Both the position numbers and the translations under genes were made by a program. 64,000 nt of DNA from assembly GCA_017311315.1 (NCBI GenBank), contig CM029663.1:36064622-36128621 (forward strand), given 5' to 3'. The notes under the pieces were generated by a model, which was not told where the DNA came from, made no database searches, and worked only from the letters and a program-made list of their open reading frames with translations. Positions 11,601 to 23,600 of this stretch are shown piece after piece (the stretch's first letter is position 1; every line of letters starts with the position of its first letter). The stretch is from Dendrocalamus latiflorus (taxonomy: Eukaryota; Streptophyta; Magnoliopsida; Poales; Poaceae).

Positions 11601-14600
11601 ATTACAGATACTCGCAAGATACTATTTCATCTTCTCCACTTTTTTATATCATGAAATATGGTAACTTGGACAATTGTTTTGCAGTATGATAAGTACGCTA
11701 AAGAGATTGAAAAGGAGAAAGAGATTGAAAAGGAGAAAGCTTCCTTTTCAAACTACAACATTCTACCCCTTAATATTTCTGGTCCCACACAACCAGTAAT
11801 GGAAATTCCTGAGGTCATATACCTTCCATTTCATTAGGGCTGCTTTCATAGATACAACATGTAGTTTGAATGATTTCGTTGTGCTAAGAAAACTGCAGAT
11901 AAAAGCAGCAGTGGAGCTTCTTCGCAGGATAGAGAACCTTCCAAAGCCAAGGCCGGATCGACCTATTGTTTGTGATTTGCTTGATTGGCTCCGGGAAACA
12001 TTTGGATTTCAGGTGCAAACTAAATTAATACTTAAATTCATTTCTAGAATCTTAATCTATTACCTTACCTGATCCAAACCTCGCATGACTGCATGATCTG
12101 GAAATTTCTGATTGTCCATTTTTTGTTGTGATGACTTAATTTCCATCTTTTAGGATTTTGTTTTCTAAATCAATTCAGGTGATCAGCTTGCAAAATTTAC
12201 TAGTTTAAGTACTTAATTGGTTTGGCATGGAACTCGGAAATTCGATGCTTCTGGCAATGAAAACATACACGCTGGGGTTATATTACATGAGTTCTTTACG
12301 GTACCCACCGATTACTGTGGGCCGCCCATTGTTTTTATTCTAAAGGATTATATTAGTTAGTATTCAACTATACTACACCGCCAAGTGTGAGGGAGTATAA
12401 TTCCATTACGGGCAAAATTGTAATTGAACTTGCCGGCTGCTAAATGAAATTATCGCTTCATCACTTTCTTGTGACTTTTTACATTCCACATTTTTCTTCT
12501 TGGTCGCTTGTTGGAACCGGCGGCAGCACACAACAAGATGATCACACAAAGAAGCACAGAAGCACACAAAGAACATAAGGATTTGTTCATAATATTTGGC
12601 AATTTGCCAACGTCCCCGGGATTCAAATCACGGCAGATCTGTCCTTATGTGTTTCTTTCTTTGTACAATTAGTGTTACAAAAGATTTGGTGGTATATTTT
12701 ATACCCCAGTTATATAATCTGATTTGGACCACAAGTCCATGCTTGCGTTTTACCTTGCCATATATGAGCCAGATTTTTTTTTTGGCTGAAAACCAACCAG
12801 TAATCGGTTTTACCGGGTTTACCAGTGCCTCCCGATAGAAATACAAACTGGCTACGAAAAAATCGTTTTGTATGAATTTTGTCAAATTTAGAAGAAATTT
12901 TTGCCAAAATTTATTTAAAAATTTTCGGCAGATAACCGATTTTCGATCGGTTATCGCCGATAACTGGCCGATATGAGTTTAAATTTTAAATTTTGTTTGA
13001 TTTTCTTGGACCAAATTTCTCTGCAAAAAACCATAAACCAGTTAAACCGGACTTGACGGCCCCTCCGGCTAAAAATAAAAACCAGTAAAAAAACCTTGAT
13101 ATAAGCCACACATAACACCGCTACACCGGGATTTTGGTAGTGGTCATAGTGTGGCTAACGACGACATGGGCCAGCGCGGCCACAAGTGATCGTGGTACAT
13201 CTTTGGCTGTTGCAAATTAGAATAGATTGCATTTGAGGCATTAGTTAATATTTTGTAACGACCCTATTTTGAGAATAGGACCGTCGTATTTTCTATAACA
13301 GCTTAGGAGTTCAGTCGTCGACAGAAATAGTATCATACTTGATCACGAGTATTTAAAAAAGATTAGCTTAATTAAAATATGATCTAATGGCTAAATTATA
13401 ATAGCTTTGCGGACGTCCAAGCCTAAAATTTAACTTACATTCAAAAGAACCGATGAAATCCCACAGGAACTGCTTGAGTGCAGTTATAACCCGAACACGT
13501 TAATTAATGTAGCCTTCCTTCTTCAGGTGTTTATTCTAATGAAAATAAGCAAGATTGAGTGCACTAGGTACTTAGCAAGCCACAGGAAAAGGCTATTTAA
13601 CTATCATACAAGGTGTTTAACTAGATAGATCAAGGGTTATAATAAGAATAAATGTAAGTTTGCTGGTAAAGAACTTTGCATTTAAAATAGTAAAATAATA
13701 TTTAATTTGCAAGGGGGTTTGTCATCGGTAATTTTCACATTAAAATCATCCCAAAACTATTTATGCCTTGTTGTTGGAATCACCTACGAAATACAGCTCT
13801 ATTGATTGGAAGCATGCCGTATTGAATATCTCTAACTCTACCTACAAGATATCCCAGACTTAAAATGTCAACCTGTAGACACGCAACATGATAGCATGTG
13901 ATTGAGCTGAGGTAACAAGGTCATTTCACTACTCATTTTGTTCTAGTTTCTACCTAGTAGGCTCGGAGTTCTTCAACCCTATTAGGAATCCACTGGCCAG
14001 TGCAGAAATCGCGACCCAACATTGAGTGGATCTACCGTTGTGAAGAATGGCAAGTGGTATACCTAGCCCAACTTCCATCCCACCCCTTTCTCGCAGGCCA
14101 TCCCGAAATCCTAGGATAGCAGTCGTTCCTGTAGACATTCAATCGGATCGAACAATGTACTAGACCAGGTTGACAAATCAAACTTGTGATTGAGCGAGTT
14201 CTATATTATTTACTTGGCACAAGGGTCTAGTCCTTGTCATGTGGGGGCTCACATATTCTAGGCGCAACAGACAACCGCTGGATCCTTCAGCTTAGAGTCC
14301 GAGTGGGGAAGTCCAGGCAGCAACGACGACAATGGGATGACAGGCTATAGCATACGGCAGGTTTGCTGTAACCTTCGGCAATAAGTAATAGGGAAAGTAT
14401 TGAGTTAGGAAAGTGGAATTACTTGGGTATTAGAGCAACTCCAGCAGGGCCCCTACTTGAGCCCTCATCCTACTTTTGAGGGCCGAGGGGCAAAAAACTC
14501 ACTCCAGCAGGGCCCCTACTTGAGCCCTCAAAAGTAAGGAGCCCTCAAATCTCCCCCTCGAGCCCTCATTCCTGGGGGGTCTGGAGGGAGCCCCTACTTT

Positions 14601-17600
14601 TGAGGGCTCAAGTAGGGGCCCTGCTGGAGTGAGTTTTTTTGCCCCTCGGCCCTCAAAAATAGGATGAGGATGAGAGTGGGTCCTATGTGTCATCCCCTCT
14701 AAGAATGAATTTGAGGGTCCTGTTTTGAGGGCTCCTGCTGGAGTGTAGCCCAAAAAACAGAGCCCTCAAAAGTAGGGAGAGCCCTTAAATAAAAAGTAGG
14801 GCCCTGATTTGAGGGCTCCTGCTGGAGTTGCTCTTAGAGCATCTCCAAGAGATGCCCAATAAATTCACACCCTAAATCTCTTTTAACAGATCCTAACCAC
14901 GATATAAGTAGAGAGCGAGAGCCCATTTTTTGGGTATGTTCTATTTTTGAGAGTCTATTTGGGAATCTGTTGGAGCTACTTCTTACCCTTCAACTCTAAA
15001 ATTTAAATATTAGGAGCCGTATAGAGTATCTCTTGGAGATGCTCCACACATATATATGTCTTACAAACCGACTTAGTTTACCATATATAACCGGATCGGC
15101 TAATTCAATCCGGATTCTTGCGGCAAGAAAGAATCAATATATTATCTCACCCCTAGTTCTATCCTCTTCTATTCCCTGTTTGGTGCCCTCGTCCTGCTCC
15201 TTCCTGCTACCTTCGCCGCCTACCATGGCCTCTCTAGGACGCTGCAAAGGCCCTAGCAGCAAGCCACCAGTATCTCACCACTACAATCTGCACTCATTAT
15301 TTGGTGCTCATGACAACTTGGTATCAAAGTCAATGGTAGAGAGCTCAAAGTTCACCAGCTTAATAGATCAATTCGCAGAACTCACAATTTTCCTCACCCA
15401 AAAGCTTGATGAGATCAAGGCCGGTGTCTCCGTGGAACTTGGGGTCACCAAGGATCACATGGTGGCATTGGAGAAACGATCTGGGGAAGGGTTGCTCCAG
15501 CTTCCGCCTGAGTTAGCACCCACCATAAACCCCGCAATGGGTGCGGCTCAAGGGAGTGGCCCCAATGACTTCGGCCGAGCATCTCCAACAATGACCTCTA
15601 AATCTCATCCCCTAAATCACTTTTTAGAGGACATAATCTAGAATATAGAAGACTAAAAATATGTAACCTCCAACAAGTCCTCTAAATATGGTCCCCTAAA
15701 TTAAAATCTGGGTCCACAAAAACTACCAACCAAAGAATTTAGGGGATCGGACGGCGCAGGAGCGTTGGGACCGATTTAGGGGATGGTGTGCGTCCTCCAT
15801 ATATGGGGGACGAAAAATCAAGGATGGAGTCCTCTATATTTTTGGGTACCATTTAGGGGATCTGTTGGAGCCCTTTTTTTACCTTTTCTTCTAAAATATA
15901 GGGGATATGAGCATTTTAGAAGATTTATTGGAGATTCTCTAAGAGTTGCTGCCCTCTTTATTGTGCTCCTCCATTGCTTCGTCCCCAGCCTCTCTTTCCT
16001 CTAGCGACATGATGCAAGGTGAGAACAAAACAGAACATGGGTAGCACGAATGTGTTTCCTTAACGTGGAGGGCGTATTTCTAGAAAGGGAAAGCGGCTTT
16101 CTGGTTGGAATTTTCGGATTTGGCAAAAACTTTCAAATTCAAACAAAATTCGTTCAAATTCAAAATTATTAAAATGCTGGGTTGTTACATGTTTGGACGA
16201 TGCATGCAGTATGATCCTTTCAAACATCAACAAAGGAGATAAACAAAGACAACGTCTGATAGACTAATTGATGGCTCCATACCCAAGTAACGTAACTTCT
16301 TTGCTTGGAGCTTAGCTGTTGCCGCATTTGTTGGGATTAGATGGTATCCTGTGAAGTACGAGATGCGTTATTGGCAGCTCTCGGCAACAGGAATCAAAAC
16401 CCCATCGTGGTCTGGGATCGAGAGGTGGCGGAGGGAGGCATCATGCGAGTGGCAGCGGCGTTGGAGACTGGAGAGGCAGGGTGCCAGCGGCGGCGGCCGA
16501 GATTGATGCAGCTGTTGCATACAAACTTGTTGTTTGGTTAGGCTCAGTGAAAAAGTATATATTGCCCCTAAAAAATCAGCGGTCAGATTTGATTTATACT
16601 ACAACCCTTTCTAGCAGTAGAAGGTACCCTAGAAATTCTGTCATATAAGTATTTATTAACTCAAAGTAATGACATCTACTATGTATACAATTTGACTTCA
16701 CTTATTCCCAAATTGTGTTATACATAATATGAAAATGCAAAACCACTTCTTCATGTGGGTACATTTATTATCTTAGAGCTCCAACATTTGTACAAAAGCA
16801 TTACAATGATTGGAAGATGGGGTGGTGGTTTGAATTTTAAAAGTTTGCATCAATCTTGAGGAAGATTTGTTAGTGGTGATAGTACATGTAGCCAGGGTTT
16901 AAAGTTTCGTTTTGAAAGTGAGTACTTCTCGCAACCTCTGCTTTGGTCCGGTGGTGGGGGCTATCTTCGCGCGACGTAGAGGTCGCGTGTTCGAATCCCA
17001 GGGTCGGGTCTTTTAATTTTTACTGTGTGTGGGACCCACATGTCAGTGCAGCCTCCGAAAAGTACCGAAAAATTCGGAGTAGGACCTGAGGGATCGATCC
17101 CAGGACCTCCTCTGGGACAAGCGCGGGGGTCTAGCCACTGGGCTAGAAGAAACTATGTGACAAACGATGGATTTTATGGTTCTTTAAACCTTCATAATTC
17201 AAACTTCAACGAAAATATTTAGCCGAAATATTTTTTTTCGTTGGGTAGCGAAACAAACGAAATTTCGGGAATTTCGGCGAAATTTCGCCGAAATTGTGAA
17301 CCCTGCATGTAGCAACATGTACATGTAGAAAAATCATTCTCATAAAATCATGCATAATATATAAAAATGGCTTGTTAATTAAATTTATTTTATTTTATTT
17401 TACCTATAGTTGCTGTACTTAATGGGAAAATTGATTGTTTTTATCTCTACTGTGCTCTAGTTACAAAATAATATAGTGGTTTTCGAGTTGGGTGGCTAAG
17501 CGCTGAGGTTCTCTGTAAACGTGTTCTCTTTATTTGTTTAGCATTTCATACTATGTTTTGTTTCATTGTTGTAGAAAGGCAATGTGGAGAATCAAAAGGA

Positions 17601-20600
17601 GAATCTGATTTTGCTGCTTGCAAACATGGATATGAGAAAAGGGGGTAATTCCCACCATCAGGTGATAAATCTTTTATTTGCATCTTCTTTTTATTTCACT
17701 AATATTGAATCAATTCAACATATTGCAGTCCTTTTGCATATGATTCTAATTTCCTTATAAATTTATCAGTGTTAAACTGATTCATGAGCTTCTAATATGA
17801 CTTGCAGATACATAGTAATACAGTGATAGACTTGAAGAATAAAATATTTGAAAATTACCTTTCATGGTGCCGATATCTGCATTTGGAGTCAAACATCAAG
17901 TAAGTAATATAACTGTTTGTTGCACATCTGGTACTCAAAATCATCAACCTTGTTAATTGCAAAGAATTTTCACATTGCAGAATTCCAAACAATGCCTTCA
18001 CGCAACAATCAGAGCTTCTTTACATAGGGCTGTATTTGCTGATTTGGGGTGAAGCTTCTAATGTTCGCTTTATGCCTGAATGCCTTTGTTATATCTTCCA
18101 CCATGTAAGTGGCAATTTTCCTACTTTTTTTTTGCGAAATGAGTTAACTTCTACTTACGATTCCTTAATTTTTTCACTTAATTTTTGTTTTCTGTTTTAT
18201 TGAAAAATCCTTTTCGTACCTGCACAGTTGCGGTAGTGCTGACAAGGCAAATATCAAATCTTGTTTGTACATAGAGCTATATCGGAATTTTGTATGGTGT
18301 ACATGTGAACTTCGTAGTGCTATTCATATTATTCCAATTACACTAGTCTATGCCATGTCACTGTAGAGTCCTGAAAATAACAAATTAACTTCTGAGTTAT
18401 GCATAATGGATTCCTATCATACCCATGACAAAGAGAGTTTTATCTGGGAAACGTGAGTATTGGCAAAGGCGCACTCATGAGGGTTCCTAAGGAAGACACT
18501 TGTCGCTGACTGATTATTTCAGGCAATACTTTTACCGCCTTGTGCACAGTGATGCTACATTTATTTGTAAATTCAGGAATTCTGTACATTTTTAGCACAT
18601 TTCTGGGCCACCAGTACAAGAAAGTAATTATGCACATGTTCAATGCATAAAACACGTCAACTGCTTATGGATGAGCAAAAACTCCAAAAGAACTATGTAA
18701 AGGTTGAAGTACAAAAAATAAGAGATGGGTTCACAAATAATATAAGCGTCTCTTTTTGGCATCGACTTTTTTTTACCACATTTGTATTTTTTGTTAAATA
18801 ACCATTTTCAGATATTTTTCGAAAAATGGACATGCATGCAGAGAGGTTACGGGTGAAAACTGCAAGCCCGGTTTCACCCCAAATCCCCCACGCAAATGCA
18901 ATCATTAACTATTGAAGTAGGGTTTTTTAGCCTCTTCTACGTGTTATAAAATCACAATTGAAAATTTAACAAAAAAATTTGATATTTTCCAAATTTTCTG
19001 AGATTTCACCAAGAAAAAGATCTCACCGGTGGGCGGTAGCGATATTTGAATCCCTGCAGGCAACATTATTTTCTCATAAAACAAACCTAAGGCTAATGAA
19101 CATATACTAACTAATCAATATTTTTCACCCTGTATCGGAGCTAGATGGCAAGGGATTTATATGTCATAATATCTGATGGAAGAAAAAATTATTTTGACCC
19201 ACCCTTTCTGCAAGAAGGGAGCGATGATGCATTTCTACAGCAGGTTATTCAACCCTTCTATAGAGTTATGCAGAAGGTATGCTCTCGATGTTATGTCTTG
19301 TGTTAATGTTTTTTTGGCTATGTTTATTTCAGTAATGTTTATTTGATGTGAAAGGAAGCTGCAAGGAGTAAACATGGTACTGTGAGCCACTCAAAGTGGA
19401 GAAACTATGATGACCTGAATGAATACTTTTGGTAAGTTTTTCTTAATAGTTCATTTTTGTGCTTTACCTATCAGTAAGAGTTGAGAAATTCAGGCAAAAG
19501 AGCATTTCTTACTGGTCACCTTTTTATAATATACCTCCACACTTTCAGGTCAAAGATATGCTTCAAAAAGCTTGGATGGCCAATGAATCAGGAAGCTGAC
19601 TTTTTTGCGGATCCTACAAAAACTATAAATGAAGTCAAGGTTATTCATTAATCCTTTTGCGTTGTTTTTCTTGTGCAACAAATACTATCTGCAATCTGGA
19701 ACCAAAATGAGAGGTTGTTATTTGATTTTCCAACAAGTGATGCTACATCAGACTATCATAGCATACATAATAATTTGTTAACATTGTAGGGGTTTTCTGT
19801 CAAGTATAGTTATTACTTGTTCCATTCTTTCTAGTACAGTGGGAATATACTATAGTACATATGTTGTGAACTTCTAGTATTCACTGTATTATTTGCTCAA
19901 AGTTTTCAATACACAAGTCTTTACTATTTGGTTTCAAATATTTTTCTAAACGAGTTCCTGTTACTAGTTAACTGAATTGTGTAATTTAGCTTTATGTTGA
20001 AGATTTGTTCAGACCTGTTTTATATTGTTAGTGAGTAGGCAATATCATTTTGTGAAAAGGTGTAAACTTCTCTAGAAACACAATCAAATTTTCACTTAAA
20101 TTATTTATGATTGCGTTAAGAATGTTATAAGTTTTCTCAAAAAATGCAAGTTCCACATTAGAAATAAGATATTGGCAATATTGGGGAAAAACTTCTGCTG
20201 AGTTGTATCGTCTATACAATAGGAGAATTGTATTCAATTTTGTATGGTCCAATAAATTAGTTTAGAAAAGAAGTGAAGTGCATTTGATGATGCATCTGCA
20301 TAATATCTGCATAATAATACTTTATTTTGGTCGTCAATTTGCGTACATGTCTGGATAATAGAGCAGTCTGTGGTGGCCTCTCAAACTGCTCCACGGAAAA
20401 ACACAAGTGAACATAAAAGGATGGTAGGTACAAACACATTAGCAGCTAAAAGAAGAGGAAATCTAAAGGATAGCAGTTCAAAAGGTATTAGCGATAAAAT
20501 GCATACAAGGAAATGAAATGGATAATAGCACAAACAAACTAGCAATGACTAGGAAGTGAGGAAAAGGGTGGGGGGGGCACAAACACAATAGCAATGCAGT

Positions 20601-23600
20601 AGATGGTAGGTACAAACACATTAGCAACTAAAATATGAGGAAATCTAAAGGATAGCAGTTCGAAAGGTATTGGCAATAAAATGCATACAAGGAAATGACA
20701 TGGATAATAGCACAAACAAATTAGCAGTGACTAGGAGTGAGGAAAAGGGTAGGGGGCACAAACACAATGCAATGCAGTTGATAATATAAGATTTTATTGA
20801 GTTTGAATATAAGGAATGCAGTTGATTTGGAAGTTACATTAGTGTTGGGGAGATATCACATTAATCGATGTTCCTTTTTTGCGAGGATTAATTGATGCTC
20901 TTATGTACCTTTTTTTAATAATTTTTATGTGCTTATATTTTAAGAGGATATAATGCCACCTTGAACTCCGCCTATGTAGTTTTCTACATAGCCTATCCCA
21001 AGTCAGGAAAAAGGAGAAGGGTTGTGTTAGGCTTGGTAAGCCAACGTAAAAATCAAGCCATCTTTTCATAGAATAAAACTCAAAATAGTTTCGTTGGGGC
21101 GTAACCCTCTTAGCAACATGCCATATCGGAACCCGGGTGTGGTGATAAATAAGCAAGGACCGGGACGTCACTCCCTCAGTAACGCACTACGTCGCGCCCA
21201 GATGTAGTGGAAAATGTGTAAGGGTTTTCGCACTTTACTCGACGAGTGCGAGGGGCAAGGAAGCTAGCCAAGAAGAGTAGGATTTGTATGGGTAGTTGGA
21301 ATATAGGGTCCTTAACAGGTAAATTAAGAGAGATAGTTGATACGGCGATTAGAAGACGTATAAATATCTTGTGCGTTCAAGAGACTAAATGGGTAGGTCA
21401 GAAGGCGAAGGAGGTGAAGCATACTGGCTTCAAGTTGTGGTATACTGGAACAAAATGAAACAAAAATAGAGTGGGCATCTTAATCGATAAGCGCCTCAAG
21501 AGTGGAGTTGTTGACGTAAGGAGATAGGGAAATAAGATTATTCTAATCAAGCTAATCTTTGGTGACTTGGTTTTGAATGTTGTTAGTGTATATGCTCCAC
21601 AAGTAGGGCTGAATGAGGCCACTAAGAGGCAATTTTGGGAAGACCTAGATGACATGATTAGAAGTGTGCCTATCAATGAGAAGATTTTCTTAGGAGGCGA
21701 TTTCAATGGTCATGTCGGTACGACTAGTGGTTGTGGTGATAGGAATCAGGAGGGAGAAGATAAATTTTGTCGTAGCCTATGATCTCATGATAGCTAACAC
21801 CTTTTTAGAAAGAGGCATTCCCATTTAGTTACCTTTAGCAGTGGTCAGCACTCTAGCCAAATCAATTTTGTTCTTGTTAGGAGAAAGGACAAACAAGTCT
21901 ACATAGACTGTAAGGTTATACCTAGAGAGTGTATTATCTAACAATATAAGTTGGTAGTCTCCGACTTACGTTTTAGGTTACAGGTTCGATAGGCTAAGGT
22001 CATCAGAGCCACGAGGACAAAGTGGTGGAAACTCAAAGGACTTACTGCACAGGCATTTAAGAAGAGGATGGTCGTGGAAGGGACATGGGATGTGGGAGAA
22101 GCGAATAGTATGTGAACAGATATGGCAACTCGCATTAGGAAGGTGGCTACAGAGGTGCTTGGAGTGACCCGAGGGATAAGAGGAAAATTTAAAGACACGT
22201 TGTGGTGGAATGAGGAAGTGCAAAAGGCTATCGAGGAGAAGAAGTTATGCTACAAGCACATGTATCATGATAGGAACGATGACAATGTACAGAAATACAA
22301 AACAACAAAAAAGAATGCGAAGAAAACGGTGAGTGAGGCACAAGGCAAGGCATGTGAGGAAATTTATCAGAAACTAAGTACAAAGGAGGGAGAGAAGAAT
22401 GTCTACAAGATAGCTAAACTTCGAGAAAGGAAGACGAGAAATTTCAACCAAGTTAAATACATCAAAGACAACACTAGTAGACTTTTGGTGAAAGACGAGG
22501 AGATCAAGGATAGGTGGAGAGATTACATCGATAAGTTGTTCAATCACGACAATAATGATAGTATGATTGAACTGGATGATGCTTTTGTCGACACCGATAG
22601 ACGGTTTGTTCGAAGAATCCATGAGTCGGGAGTAAGAGAGGCCTTAAAAAGGATGAAAGTGGGTAAGACGTTAGGGCATGATAACATCCCTATTGAGGTG
22701 TGAAAATGCCTAGGAGAAATGATGATTGTTTGGCTAAGTAATCTGTTCAATAGCATTTTTAGATTGAAGAAGGTGCCAAACGAGTGGCGGAGGAGCACAT
22801 TAGTACCAATTTTCAAAAATAAAGGAGACATTCAAAGTTATACTAAATATAGAGGAATTAAGCTTATGAGCCACACAATGAAGCTTTGGTAGCGAGTGAT
22901 TGAGCACCGTTTAAGAAAAGTGACTAGTGTGACGACAAACCAATTTAGTTTTATGCTTGGGAGGTCGACCACGGAGGCGAGTTTCTTGCAATGACAATTG
23001 ATGGAGAGGTATAGAGAACAAAAGAAGGATATTTACATGATATTTGTTGACTTGGAGAAAGCCTATGACAAAGTGTCAAGAAAGGTCATGTGGTGGATGC
23101 TCCAAAGGAAAAAAAAGTCCTAACAAAATATATTACTCTAATTAAGGACATGTACGAAAATGTTGTGACTAATGTTAGAATATGTGGTAGTGTTACTAAT
23201 GAGTTTCCTATTAAAATATGAATACACCGAGGGTCAGCGTTGAGCCTATACATGTTTGCCCTGGTGATGGAGAAGTCACACGGGACATACAACGAGACAT
23301 CTCTTGGTGTATGCTCTTCGCTGATGATGTGGTACTAGTTAATGAGAGTAAGATAGGTGTTAATAGGAAGCTCGAGTTGTGGAGGAAGACATTAGAATTG
23401 TAGCGTTTTAGACTTAGTAGGACTAAACTGAGAGGTGTGATTTTAGTGGTGTCAGGGCAGATGATGGAGATGTTAGACTGGAAGGACAAGTAGTGACTAG
23501 AAGGGCACATTTTGTTATTTAGGATCGATGCTATAGTGGGACGGTGAGATTGATGAATACATGAGCCACAGGATAAAAGTGGGGTGGGTGAAATGGCGTC

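Larger units (their letters stand above)
13254..16189 (+). repeat. Probable solo Ty3/gypsy LTR carrying three MITEs
   Basis: Begins TGTAACGACCCTATTTTG and ends GGGTTGTTACA, which are complementary gypsy LTR ends. Flanks are TATTT (left) and TGTTT (right), a one-mismatch 5-bp target duplication. No gag or pol was seen. Removing the nested MITEs leaves about 2 kb. Inside, 15224-15640 holds an ORF starting MASLGRCKGPSSKPPV that I do not recognise and that could be a gag-like fragment, which would argue against a simple solo LTR. Confidence 0.45.
16893..17305. mobile_element. hAT-type MITE with two tRNA-like modules, in intron 6
   Basis: Perfect 8-bp target duplication CATGTAGC at 16885-16892 and 17306-17313. 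Inverted ends CAGGGTTTAAAGTTTCG and the complement of CGAAATTGTGAACCCTG. Inside are two pol III-like box A/box B pairs facing each other (listed separately). Confidence 0.85.

Noticed and set aside
15224..15640. ORF starting MASLGRCKGPSSKPPV as a host gene
   Set aside because: Single-exon, unrecognised, wedged between MITEs in an LTR-like block; more likely a retrotransposon remnant.
16944..16998. Possible tRNA gene
   Set aside because: Box A and box B fit, but there is no acceptor stem or anticodon arm; it lies inside a MITE.
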